Assembly: GCF_035958815.1 (NCBI RefSeq)
Contig: NZ_CP108383.1
Span: 6,820,001 to 6,884,000, forward strand
Reading direction: 5' to 3'
Source of the DNA: Nocardia sp. NBC_01327
Lineage (GTDB): Bacteria > Actinomycetota > Actinomycetes > Mycobacteriales > Mycobacteriaceae
Length of the DNA: 64,000 nt
Below are positions 50,955 to 60,024 of the stretch, piece after piece; positions within the stretch are counted from its first letter, which is position 1, and each line of letters begins with the position of its first letter. Below the pieces are notes generated by a model. The model saw nothing but the letters and a program-made list of their open reading frames with translations, searched no databases and was not told the origin of the DNA. The position numbers and the translations under genes were made by a program.

Positions 50955-51043
50955 CGTCATCCCGGCGCGCATTTGGCCGGGATCCACACCCGCGGGCCGC
51001 ATCTCAGCGGTGGATCCCGGGCCAAAAGCATGCCCGGATGACG
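50955..51043. repeat. About 89-bp imperfect palindromic element
   Basis: CGTCATCCCGG at the left matches CCGGATGACG at the right. Inside, GCATTTGGCCGGGATCCAC pairs with a near-inverted copy around 51010-51029 (one insertion, one mismatch). It looks like a mobile or extragenic palindrome. A shorter related hairpin lies at 57100-57122. Confidence 0.6.
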
Positions 51044-51091
51044 GGGTGGGTGGTCGCCCCGGGGCGGGGAGTGTGCCCCGGGGCGGGTGAC

Positions 51092-54000
51092 TCAGCGGAG
51101 GGCGGCTGCCTTGCGGCGGGCTGCTGCCGCTTTCTTGGCGGCGGCGTCTGCCGGGGGCTTCTTTTGGGCGGCGGTCTTTTTCGCGGGGGTGCCGGTGCTC
51201 TGTGCGGGCGACTTGTCGGCGGTGGCCTTGGCGGCTGCCTTTTTGGCCGGAGTCTTTTTGGCGGCGATCGCCTTGGCCGGGGCGGCGGGCTGGGCGTCCA
51301 GGACCGTTTGCAGGAACTGGCCGGTGTAGCTCTCCGGTACGGCCGCAATATCTTCCGGGGTGCCCTCGGCAATGACGGTGCCACCGCCGGAGCCGCCCTC
51401 GGGGCCCATATCGATCACCCAGTCGGAGGTCTTGATGACATCCAGATTGTGCTCGATGACGATGACGGAGTTGCCCTTGTCGACGAGGCCGTTGATGACC
51501 TTGAGGAGTTTGCGGATGTCCTCGAAGTGCAGGCCGGTGGTCGGCTCGTCGAGAATGTAGACGGTGCGGCCGGTGGAGCGCTTCTGCAGTTCCGCAGCCA
51601 GTTTCACGCGCTGGGCCTCACCGCCCGACAGGGTCGGCGCGGGCTGGCCCAGGCGGACGTAACCGAGGCCGACATCGACCAGGGTCGCCAGATAGCGGTG
51701 GATCGAGGAGATCGGCTCGAAGAACTCCGACGCCTCCTCGATGGGCATATCGAGCACCTCGGCAATGGTCTTGCCCTTGTAGTGGACCTCGAGGGTCTCC
51801 CGGTTGTAGCGCGCGCCGTGGCAGACCTCGCACGGGACGTACACATCCGGCAGGAAGTTCATCTCGATCTTCAAAGTGCCGTCGCCCGAGCAGGCTTCGC
51901 AGCGGCCGCCCTTCACATTGAAGGAGAACCGGCCCGGCTGATAACCGCGCACCTTGGCCTCGGTGGTCGCGGCGAACAACGTCCGGATCTTGTCGAAGAC
52001 GCCGGTGTAGGTGGCGGCGTTCGAGCGCGGGGTACGGCCGATCGGCGATTGATCGACCTGCACCAGCTTGTCCAGATGGTCGAGGCCGTTGATGCGGGTG
52101 TGCCGGCCCGGCACCTGCCGCGCCCCGTTCAGCTTATTGGCCAGCACCGTCGCGAGAATATCGTTGACCAGCGTCGACTTACCCGAGCCGGACACACCGG
52201 TGACCGCGGTGAGCACGCCGAGCGGGAAGTTCACCTCGACATTGCGCAGATTGTGCTCGGTGGCGCCGACCACGGTGAGCTGCTTCTTCTTGTCCACCGG
52301 CCGCCGCAGCAGCGGCATCTCGATAGTCATCCGCCCGGAAAGGTATGCGCCGGTCAGGGATTCCTTGTTCGTCAGCAGCCCCGGATACGGCCCGGAGTAC
52401 ACCACGCGGCCACCGTGCTCACCGGCCAGCGGGCCGATATCGACCACCCAGTCCGAGGCGTGAATGGTGTCCTCGTCGTGCTCGACCACGATCAGGGTAT
52501 TGCCGAGATTCTTGAGCCGCGTGAGGGTTTCGATCAGGCGGCGATTATCGCGCTGGTGCAGGCCGATCGACGGTTCGTCCAGCACGTACAGCACGCCGAC
52601 CAGACCGGAACCGATCTGCGTCGCGAGGCGGATGCGCTGTGCCTCACCACCGGAGAGCGTGGCCGCCGCCCGCGAGAGCGACAGATACTCCAGACCCACA
52701 TCGAGCAGGAAGCCCAGGCGCGCCTGCACCTCCTTGACCACCTGCGCGGCAATCGCGGCCTGCCGGTCGTCCAGGGTCAGCGAGTTCAGGAAGTCGGCCG
52801 CCCCGCCGATGGACAACTCGGAGATGTCCGCAATGGACAGATCCTGCTCCCCCGCCCGCAGCGTGACCGCGAGAATCTCCGGCCGCAGTCGCGCGCCGTT
52901 GCACACCGGGCACGGAATATCGCGCATGTACCCGTCGTAGTGGTCCTTCATCGCCTCCGATTCGGTGCTCTCCATGCGCCGCTGCAGGAACGGCATCACA
53001 CCCTCGAAATCGGCGTAGTACGAACGCTTCCGGCCGTACCGGTTGGTATAGGAGACGTGCACCTGCTCGGAACTGCCCTCCAGCACGGCCTTTCGCGCCT
53101 TGAGCGGCAGGTCCTGCCAGGGTGTCTTCATGGAGAAGCCGAGCGCCTCGGCCAGACCCGACAGCAGCCGGGTGAAGTATTCGGCGGTCTGCCCGCGCGA
53201 CCACGGCGCGATGGCGCCGTCACCCAGGCTCAACTCCGCATCGGGCACAACAAGATCCGGATCGACCTCCTTGCGGATGCCGAGGCCGGTGCAGTCCGGG
53301 CACGCGCCGTAGGGCGAGTTGAAGGAGAACGAGCGCGGTTCCAGATCCTCGATATCGAGGGGGTGACCGTTCGGGCAGGCCAGCTTCTCGGAGAAGCGGC
53401 GCTCCCGATCGTGCGCGTGCTCATCACGATCCACGAAATCGAGCACCACGATGCCGTCGGCCAGGCGCAGCGCCGTCTCGATCGAATCGGTCAGGCGCTG
53501 TTTGGAACTGGACTTCACGGCGAGACGGTCGACGACCACCTCGACATCGTGCTTCTCCTGCTTCTTCAGCTTCGGCGGCTCGGTGAGCGGATACACCACG
53601 CCGTCGACCCGGACCCGGGAGTAGCCCTGCCCGTGTAGCGATTCGAAGAGATCGACGAATTCGCCCTTGCGGGTGCGCACCACGGGGGCGAGCACCTGGA
53701 ATTTGATGCCGTCCTCCATGGCCAGCACCTGGTCCACGATCTGCTGCGGCGACTGCTTCTCGATGAGATGGCCACAGGTCGGGCAGTGCGGCGTGCCCGC
53801 GCGCGCGAAGAGCAGGCGCAGATAGTCGTAGACCTCGGTAATCGTGCCGACCGTGGACCGCGGATTGCGGTTGGTCGACTTCTGGTCGATCGAGACCGCG
53901 GGCGAGAGTCCCTCGATGAAGTCCACATCCGGCTTGTCCATCTGCCCGAGGAACTGCCGGGCGTACGCCGACAGCGACTCGACATACCGGCGCTGTCCCT

Positions 54001-54145
54001 CGGCGAAAATGGTGTCGAACGCCAGCGAGGACTTACCGGACCCGGACAACCCGGTGAATACGATGAGGCTGTCGCGAGGTAGGTCGATATCGACCCCTTT
54101 GAGGTTGTGCTCTCGCGCTCCGCGCACCGTCAGGCGATCCGCCAC
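51092..54145 (-). CDS. uvrA: UvrABC excinuclease subunit A with Lys/Ala/Pro-rich tail
   Basis: This damage-recognition ATPase of nucleotide excision repair has tandem ABC modules: Walker A GLSGSGKSSLAFD and GVSGSGKSTLVND, signatures LSGGEAQRIRLA and LSGGEAQRVKLA, and zinc modules CPTCGH and CEACSGDGTL...CEVC. The GTG at 54145 follows GGAAGG; ATG 54160 lacks a site. The conserved protein ends near residue 955 (AVPESYTGQFLQTVLDAQPA). A tail of about 60 residues of Lys, Ala and Pro (AAKKTPAKKAAAKATADKSP type) resembles histone H1-like or HupB-like tails and is absent from the ~970-residue mycobacterial UvrA. Confidence 0.97.
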   Translation of the reverse strand: MADRLTVRGAREHNLKGVDIDLPRDSLIVFTGLSGSGKSSLAFDTIFAEGQRRYVESLSAYARQFLGQMDKPDVDFIEGLSPAVSIDQKSTNRNPRSTVGTITEVYDYLRLLFARAGTPHCPTCGHLIEKQSPQQIVDQVLAMEDGIKFQVLAPVVRTRKGEFVDLFESLHGQGYSRVRVDGVVYPLTEPPKLKKQEKHDVEVVVDRLAVKSSSKQRLTDSIETALRLADGIVVLDFVDRDEHAHDRERRFSEKLACPNGHPLDIEDLEPRSFSFNSPYGACPDCTGLGIRKEVDPDLVVPDAELSLGDGAIAPWSRGQTAEYFTRLLSGLAEALGFSMKTPWQDLPLKARKAVLEGSSEQVHVSYTNRYGRKRSYYADFEGVMPFLQRRMESTESEAMKDHYDGYMRDIPCPVCNGARLRPEILAVTLRAGEQDLSIADISELSIGGAADFLNSLTLDDRQAAIAAQVVKEVQARLGFLLDVGLEYLSLSRAAATLSGGEAQRIRLATQIGSGLVGVLYVLDEPSIGLHQRDNRRLIETLTRLKNLGNTLIVVEHDEDTIHASDWVVDIGPLAGEHGGRVVYSGPYPGLLTNKESLTGAYLSGRMTIEMPLLRRPVDKKKQLTVVGATEHNLRNVEVNFPLGVLTAVTGVSGSGKSTLVNDILATVLANKLNGARQVPGRHTRINGLDHLDKLVQVDQSPIGRTPRSNAATYTGVFDKIRTLFAATTEAKVRGYQPGRFSFNVKGGRCEACSGDGTLKIEMNFLPDVYVPCEVCHGARYNRETLEVHYKGKTIAEVLDMPIEEASEFFEPISSIHRYLATLVDVGLGYVRLGQPAPTLSGGEAQRVKLAAELQKRSTGRTVYILDEPTTGLHFEDIRKLLKVINGLVDKGNSVIVIEHNLDVIKTSDWVIDMGPEGGSGGGTVIAEGTPEDIAAVPESYTGQFLQTVLDAQPAAPAKAIAAKKTPAKKAAAKATADKSPAQSTGTPAKKTAAQKKPPADAAAKKAAAARRKAAALR

Positions 54146-54270
54146 CGGCCATCCTTCCAACGTTTCGGCATCAAGAAGTCAATCCCCCGACGCCATGCTA
54201 GGCGTGCCCACCGACAAGTTCGGCCGCGCGCGCTGAAACGCTGGTCACACTGGGTAAATTGCGCGCTACG

Positions 54271-55101
54271 TCAATCCAGAACGAGACGGTCCGTGAACGA
54301 CAACGACGCGTCCCGGGCCGATTGTTCCGGTGCGTGGCGGCGCACACACGGCACCACGATCGCGCGCGGCTGTAGCCCGCGCTCACGGGGGCGATCCTCG
54401 GTGCCGGCGGCGGTGACCAGGGTCAGGTCGCCGTCGAAGCGGCGGTAGAGCAGCCGTCCACGGCGGGTGTCGGGATCGATGAAGAACAGGTACGGCACGC
54501 CGCCCATGCACAGCCGCGCCGCGGCGTCGTCCTCGTGCAGCGCCGGAACCGGGTCGCGGTGCTGACGCAGCGGCCGCACTCCGAGCTGCCCGCTCCAGCA
54601 CGCCACCGCATCGGCGCCGGTCTCGGCATCGATATAGAGGTGCGCGTCGTAATCCATGGCGTCCAGGGTCCGGGCCGCGGCCTCGGCGGTGGCCACCTGT
54701 AATCGACAGTCCTTGCGCCGCACGATCGGTCGCGGGCCGCTGACCATGGCCAGACTCGGGCGAGCCGGGTCCGGCCATGGTCGCGACACCTCCTCCGGCG
54801 AGCAGCCCAGCCGCAGGTCCAGGCGCTCTAGCGCGAAAGTGGTGGCAAAACGACCTGGCCCGGCGACCTGTACCCGGAGCGCCTTCCCCAGCGTCCGGAT
54901 CGAGATCTGGGCGAGGGTGGTCCCCTCATCGGAGTCGGGCCAGTGCAGGCGTGCCCGCACCGGCCCTTCCACCCCGTGGCGGCGCAGGATTCTGCCGAGG
55001 CTGCGCACCACGCGGGTCACCTCCGCCGGCGGTACCGGTCCGCGCGTGGTCACCACGAAGTCCGGATCGATCCCACTCGTCCACACGTCATACGCGCCCA
55101 T
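54271..55101 (-). CDS. Ribosome hibernation-type protein with S30AE C-terminal domains (Rv0079-like)
   Basis: The 276-residue protein has an N-terminal HPF/RaiA-like half (ISIRTLGKALRVQVAGPGRF) and at least one S30AE_C repeat (PIVRRKDCRLQVATAEAAAR, then TLDAMDYDAHLYIDAETGAD). A second similar unit follows (GVPYLFFIDPDTRRGRLLYR, then RFDGDLTLV). Length and layout match the M. tuberculosis dormancy protein Rv0079. It likely binds and silences 70S ribosomes under hypoxia or stationary phase. It is divergent from a DosS-like kinase and has a DosR-box-like site upstream. Confidence 0.8.
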   Translation of the reverse strand: MGAYDVWTSGIDPDFVVTTRGPVPPAEVTRVVRSLGRILRRHGVEGPVRARLHWPDSDEGTTLAQISIRTLGKALRVQVAGPGRFATTFALERLDLRLGCSPEEVSRPWPDPARPSLAMVSGPRPIVRRKDCRLQVATAEAAARTLDAMDYDAHLYIDAETGADAVACWSGQLGVRPLRQHRDPVPALHEDDAAARLCMGGVPYLFFIDPDTRRGRLLYRRFDGDLTLVTAAGTEDRPRERGLQPRAIVVPCVRRHAPEQSARDASLSFTDRLVLD

Positions 55102-55170
55102 AACCGACCCACTTCTCGTTTCCGACCCGGCAACCCGCTCCTATGGCAACACGCGGGAGAGTGCCGCAAA

Positions 55171-55190
55171 CAGAGTCGAAAGTCCCAAGC
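55171..55190 (-). promoter_or_regulatory. DosR-box-like sequence
   Basis: Read on the minus strand, the 20 bases contain a perfect GGGACTTT left half of the DosR consensus TTSGGGACTWWAGTCCCSAA, with a degenerate right half. They lie 70-89 bases upstream of the hibernation gene and within the divergent interval of the DosS-like kinase gene. Confidence 0.45.
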
Positions 55191-55353
55191 CGGGCTATTT
55201 TTTGGAAATCTTTCCGTTAAATAGTTGGCGAATGGTTGCCTCAGGTGAAATCGGTTGTGTGACACTGGCATACGCATCAACAACCTTTCGGCAACCAGTG
55301 CGCGCGTAACATCCCGAATGCCGCGGCGCCCCCGACGGACAGCCAGGAAAACC

Positions 55354-57087
55354 ATGCACGATGCACCCCGCACCGGGCCCTACTCGGTGCGCGACACGCT
55401 GTCGCAGTTGCGATTACGTGAATTGCTCACCGAGGTCAAGGACCGCGTCGAGCAGATCATCGACGCCCGCGACCGCATCGACGGACTGGTCGAGGCCATG
55501 CTCGCCGTCACCTCCGGCCTCGATCTGGACCAGACGCTGCGCACCATCGTGCGCGCCGCCACCAGCCTGGTCGACGCCCGCTACGGGGCGCTCGGCGTGC
55601 GCGGCCACGATCAGCAACTCGTCCAATTCATCCATCACGGCATCGACGACCGGACCCGCGTGCTCATCGGCGCGCTGCCCGAGGGCCACGGCCTGCTCGG
55701 GCTGGTGAACGGCGAGCCGATCCGGCTCGATGATCTTGCGCGCCATCCCGCTTCGATCGGATTCCCGCCACACCATCCGCCCATGCGCAGCTTCCTCGGT
55801 GTGCCGGTGCGCATTCGCGGTGAGCTGTTCGGAAACCTGTACCTGGCCGAGAAATCCGGCGGGCACCCCTTCACCGAGGACGACGAGGTGCTCATGCAGG
55901 CGCTCGCGGCGGCGGCCGGTATCGCCGTCGACAATGCGCGACTGTACGAATCGGCCCGCACCCGGCAAGCCTGGATCGAGGCCACCCGCGATATCGCCAC
56001 CGAATTCCTCGCCGATACCGATCCGGCCAAGGTGCTGGCCCATGTGGTCGAGCACGCCCGCGAGCTGACCGGGTCCCAGCGCGCCCTGCTCGCGGTGGTC
56101 GCCGATCCGGATACACCGCCCGAGGACGTCACCGAACTGGCGGTGGCGCAGTGGTCCGGGCCCGGCGACGATCCGGAGAGCGCGACCGTCCGAGCCTGCG
56201 ACACCGCCGTCGGGCAGGCCCTGACCGCCCGCAGCCCGCTGCGCTTCGACGATGCGCGCCAGGTCGATCTGGGCGCGGCCCTCCCCGATATCGGGCCCGC
56301 ACTGGTCCTGCCGCTGCACACGCCCGATTCCATACTGGGCGTGCTGATCACGGTGCGCTCCGCCGAATCCGCGCCGTACCCGGACGAATTGGTGGAGTTG
56401 ATCGCCGCCTTCACCGATCAGGCCGCGCTGGCAATGCAATTGGCGGTGGCGCAGCGGCGCATGCGCGAACTGGACATCCTCACCGATCGCGATCGCATTG
56501 CCCGCGATCTGCACGACCACGTCATCCAGCGGCTCTTCGCCATCGGCCTGTCACTGCAGGGCACGGTGCCGCGCACCCGCGTTCCCGAAGTGCGGCAACG
56601 ACTCAACAACACCATCAGCGATCTGCAGGATGTGGTGGAGGAGATCCGCACCTCCATCTTCGATCTGCACGGCGGCGACGGGCACAGCACCCGGCTGCGC
56701 CAGCGCATCGAACGCGCCATCAAACAGCAGACCGCCGCCACCGAGATCCGGGCGCTGCTGCATGTGACCGGACCGCTGTCGGTGGTCGAGCCCGCGCTCG
56801 CCGATCATGCCGAAGCCGTTGTGCGCGAAGCGGTCAGCAATGCGGTGCGGCATTCCGGCGCGGACACCATCACCATCGATATCGGGGTGGCCGATGATCT
56901 GACCATCGTGGTCGCCGACAATGGCTGCGGTATCGCGGAGGGCATCACGCCCAGCGGGCTCACCAATCTCCGCCATCGCGCCGAACAGTCCGGCGGCCGG
57001 CTCGCCGTCTATCCGCGCCGCGACGAGTCCGATACCGAGGTCAAGGAGACCGGCACCAAACTGCACTGGTCCGTGCCCCTGCACTGA
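55354..57087 (+). CDS. DosS/DosT-type haem-GAF sensor histidine kinase
   Basis: This 577-residue cytosolic kinase matches DevS (578 aa) throughout. Two GAF domains (about 45-195 and 215-370) are followed by HisKA_3 (DRIARDLHDHVIQRLFAIGL, phosphorylated His about 387) and HATPase_c (VSNAVRHSGADTITIDIGVA; DNGCGIAEG). HPASIGFPPHHPPMRSFLGV includes His141, the apparent equivalent of the DevS proximal haem ligand His149 (from family knowledge). It would sense O2, NO or CO and activate a DosR-type regulator. No response-regulator gene is adjacent, so it is an orphan here. ATG 55354 follows AGGAAA. Confidence 0.92.
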   Translation: MHDAPRTGPYSVRDTLSQLRLRELLTEVKDRVEQIIDARDRIDGLVEAMLAVTSGLDLDQTLRTIVRAATSLVDARYGALGVRGHDQQLVQFIHHGIDDRTRVLIGALPEGHGLLGLVNGEPIRLDDLARHPASIGFPPHHPPMRSFLGVPVRIRGELFGNLYLAEKSGGHPFTEDDEVLMQALAAAAGIAVDNARLYESARTRQAWIEATRDIATEFLADTDPAKVLAHVVEHARELTGSQRALLAVVADPDTPPEDVTELAVAQWSGPGDDPESATVRACDTAVGQALTARSPLRFDDARQVDLGAALPDIGPALVLPLHTPDSILGVLITVRSAESAPYPDELVELIAAFTDQAALAMQLAVAQRRMRELDILTDRDRIARDLHDHVIQRLFAIGLSLQGTVPRTRVPEVRQRLNNTISDLQDVVEEIRTSIFDLHGGDGHSTRLRQRIERAIKQQTAATEIRALLHVTGPLSVVEPALADHAEAVVREAVSNAVRHSGADTITIDIGVADDLTIVVADNGCGIAEGITPSGLTNLRHRAEQSGGRLAVYPRRDESDTEVKETGTKLHWSVPLH

Positions 57088-57099
57088 GGGACCTGGGGA

Positions 57100-57122
57100 T
57101 CCCGGCCGAAAGCTCGCCGGGA
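57100..57122. terminator. Hairpin between convergent kinase and ketosynthase genes
   Basis: Seven-base stem (57100-57106 and 57116-57122) with a nine-base loop, located in the 47-base gap between convergent stops. Confidence 0.55.
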
Positions 57123-57134
57123 CGACGGGCACGG

Positions 57135-58337
57135 TCAGTTCACCGGGCCGAGCACCAGCGCGGAGTTGTTGCCGCCCATACCCAGTGCGGTCTTCACAGT
57201 CAGTCCGTCGCCGCCCGCCATCACACCGTCCACCAGGCGCGCATGCGCGGGCGCGACAATCGGCGCCGACACCAGCAGGCCGCGTTCGTAACCGAGCGCG
57301 ATCGAGGCCACCTCGACGCCCGCCGACGCCGCCTGGCAGTGCCCGGTCAGCGGTTTGGTCGCGCAGACCAGCGGGCGATTGCCGAAAAGCTGGGACAGCA
57401 GCGCGGTTTCGGCATCGTCGCACTGCTGGGTGCCGGAGCCGTGCGCATTGAGGTACGCGATCTCCTCGGGCCGCACATCGGCACTGGCGAGGGCGCGGCG
57501 CACACATTCGAAGATCTGCTCGTGCGAGGGTTCCACCGAGATCACGTGATAACCGTCATTGGTCATGGCCCCGCCCAGGATCGCCGCGTACGGGCGGTCG
57601 GCCTCGCGGGTGACCACGAACGCCGTGGAGGCCTCGCCCCAGCTGAATCCGCGGCTGCCGGTCTGGAACGGGCGGCACGCCGTCAGGGGGTCGACATCGA
57701 TGACGGCCGCACCCAGGGCCTCGAAGTGTTCCACCATATCGGGCGTTCCGGACAGATCGGTGGCGACGACCACCACATCGTCGGCGAAACCCTGTGCCAG
57801 CCACAGCTGAGCGGTGAGCAGCCCGGCATTGGCCGAGGAGCAGGCCGAGGTGACGTTCATGGCCGGCCCGTGAAAGCCGAACTCCTGCATCAGGTTCGAA
57901 ATCGGCGTGGACGGCAGTAGTCGCAGATAATCGCGGGCGCGGCGGTGGCCGTGATCCTCCACGTAGAAATCGCGCCACTCGTACACATTGCCGAGCACGA
58001 TGGCGTGCAGCAGACCCACGGTGTGACCGGGCCGCCAGCCGCGCGCGGTCGCATCCGCGACGGCCTCGCGCACCGATTCCTGGACAGCCCGGACATACCG
58101 GCTCGGGCCGACATCGGGATCGCCACCTTCCGGCACGCGGGCAACCCATCCCTGCCTATCGCGTTCGGGGCCGTACCCTGAATGGAGCCGGGCTGCGGGC
58201 TTACCACTCAGCAAACCCTCCCAGAGGGTTTCTCGACCCCAGCCGTACCCGGTGACGGCACCGATTCCGGCAATGGTCATATGATCTTGGTGCTGTTCCG
58301 CGGTGTGCGGGATAGGGGTGGTGCCAGGCATTTGCAT
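57135..58337 (-). CDS. Beta-ketoacyl-ACP synthase II (FabF-like), stand-alone
   Basis: The 400-residue condensing enzyme has catalytic Cys166 in NVTSACSSANAG, His in NAHGSGTQQCDDAE and His in KPLTGHCQAASAG, a complete Cys-His-His triad. It also shows the C-terminal ALGMGGNNSALVLG glycine loop. The N-terminal third is diverged from housekeeping FabF, suggesting a specialised lipid or polyketide role. No ACP, malonyltransferase or reductase gene is adjacent. ATG 58337 follows GGAAGG; ATG 58280 (MTIAGIGAVTG) is possible. Confidence 0.85.
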   Translation of the reverse strand: MQMPGTTPIPHTAEQHQDHMTIAGIGAVTGYGWGRETLWEGLLSGKPAARLHSGYGPERDRQGWVARVPEGGDPDVGPSRYVRAVQESVREAVADATARGWRPGHTVGLLHAIVLGNVYEWRDFYVEDHGHRRARDYLRLLPSTPISNLMQEFGFHGPAMNVTSACSSANAGLLTAQLWLAQGFADDVVVVATDLSGTPDMVEHFEALGAAVIDVDPLTACRPFQTGSRGFSWGEASTAFVVTREADRPYAAILGGAMTNDGYHVISVEPSHEQIFECVRRALASADVRPEEIAYLNAHGSGTQQCDDAETALLSQLFGNRPLVCATKPLTGHCQAASAGVEVASIALGYERGLLVSAPIVAPAHARLVDGVMAGGDGLTVKTALGMGGNNSALVLGPVN

Positions 58338-58506
58338 CGTTCCTTCCCGGAGCCGGTGCCTGTAATGATCGCCAGTAGCAAGCCGATGCTGTGCGGAACT
58401 GTGATAGATCCAATAGCGGTTGGTGCGGTCTCCAGCAAACCTCGCCGATCACACCATAGGCCGAGCTCCAACGACGCGTTTCACCGACGATCAGGGGGTG
58501 CTTGAG

Positions 58507-59841
58507 GTGGTTGGTAACGATCGGGCAAATACCCCGACCGATGCCGAGCAGCTGGCCCAGCGGTACCGCACGCTGGTGGAGCACAGCCCCGACGGGGTCG
58601 TGGTCCACGAACGCGGCACCATCGTGTACGCCAATCCGGCCATGCTGCGGTTGCTCGGCGCACAATCCGTCGACGATGTCGTCGGGGCGCCCGTCGCCGA
58701 CTTCGTCGAGGCACGCGATATTCCCGGCATGCTGGAGCGCATCCGGCGCCTCACCATCGCCGGAACCGCTTCGGAGCCCGCCGAATTGGCGCTGGTGCGC
58801 TGCGACGGCAGCACCTTGGACGCGGAGACGGTATCGGTGCTCACCGCGTGGCAGAACCGGCTCGCCTATCAGGTGGTGGTGCACGATCTGACCCCGCAGC
58901 GCCGCGCCGAGGCCGCGCAGGCGCGCGCCGAGCAGTTCTTCACCACCGTGGTCTCCCAATTGGAGGAGGGGGTGGTGGTCATCGACCGGGAGGGGCATAT
59001 CGAATCGGCGAATCCGGCGGCGCGCCGCATATTCGGTTACGACGCGGACGATCTGATCGGCACTCGCCTGGACGATCTCCCGCTGTGCCTGCTCGATGCC
59101 AACGCACAGCCGATGCCGCCGACCTGGACGCCGGTCATCCGTACCCTCGCCACCGGAGAGACGGTGACGCGCTTCGTCTTCGGGGTGGATCGGCCCGATG
59201 GGCAGCGGCGCTGGCTCTCGGCCAGCAGCCGGCTGCTGAATCCGGAGGACCCCAACTCCCCCGCGGTGTCCTCGTTCAACGACATCACCGAATTCCGGGC
59301 CAGCCGAAGGCAATTGGAGTACCAGGCCACCCATGATCCGCTGACCGGGCTGGCCAATCGGGCGCTTGTGCTGTCGCGCCTGGCGGGCGCGCTGGGCACC
59401 AGTGAGGATCTGCCGGTCTCCACGGTGCTGTTCATCGACCTGGACGGTTTCAAGATCATCAATGACACGCTCGGGCATGCCATCGGCGATACGGTCCTGC
59501 AGATCGTGGCGCAGCGGCTGCAGCGCGGCCTGCGCTCCGACGACATCGTGGGACGCATCGGCGGTGACGAATTCCTGGTGCTGCTGTCCGGGCGCACCCT
59601 GGGCGAGGATCTGGAAGCTCTGGTCACCCGGCTGCGCCAGACCATGGCCGAACCGATCATCGCGCGCGGGCATCGCATACAGGTCAATGCCAGCATCGGC
59701 ATCACGCCCCTGCACGCGGGCGACGCACGCACGCCCGAAGCCGTCCTGCACGATGCCGATATCGCCATGTATCGCGCGAAACCGCCCGGGCATCGCGACA
59801 ACACGCTGACCCGCCGCAGCGACAGCACGCACGCGTCGTGA
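58507..59841 (+). CDS. PAS-PAS-GGDEF diguanylate cyclase
   Basis: The 444-residue protein has two PAS domains (YRTLVEHSPDGVVVHERGTI; FFTTVVSQLEEGVVVIDREG) and a GGDEF domain (DPLTGLANRALVLSRL, RIGGDEFLVLL near residue 355). The intact GGDEF active-site motif predicts c-di-GMP synthesis. No EAL domain and no membrane segment are visible, so the signal is cytoplasmic. The start is uncertain: GTG 58507 and GTG 58498 both follow a GGGGG-rich site. Confidence 0.88.
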   Translation: MVGNDRANTPTDAEQLAQRYRTLVEHSPDGVVVHERGTIVYANPAMLRLLGAQSVDDVVGAPVADFVEARDIPGMLERIRRLTIAGTASEPAELALVRCDGSTLDAETVSVLTAWQNRLAYQVVVHDLTPQRRAEAAQARAEQFFTTVVSQLEEGVVVIDREGHIESANPAARRIFGYDADDLIGTRLDDLPLCLLDANAQPMPPTWTPVIRTLATGETVTRFVFGVDRPDGQRRWLSASSRLLNPEDPNSPAVSSFNDITEFRASRRQLEYQATHDPLTGLANRALVLSRLAGALGTSEDLPVSTVLFIDLDGFKIINDTLGHAIGDTVLQIVAQRLQRGLRSDDIVGRIGGDEFLVLLSGRTLGEDLEALVTRLRQTMAEPIIARGHRIQVNASIGITPLHAGDARTPEAVLHDADIAMYRAKPPGHRDNTLTRRSDSTHAS

Positions 59842-60024
59842 ACCTGCCCGGCACGACCTGCCCGGCCTGAGCCGCTCGTCACGCTTCACCAGCCGATACG
59901 GCGAGCCGGGGAATAGCGAACTAGACTCGACAACTCTGTTCTCGATGGTTCGCGCGCCGTGCGCCCAAGGCACCGCGTGGTGACAAGGAGTTCCGTTTTG
60001 CCCGACCTCACCGAGGAGCGTTCT

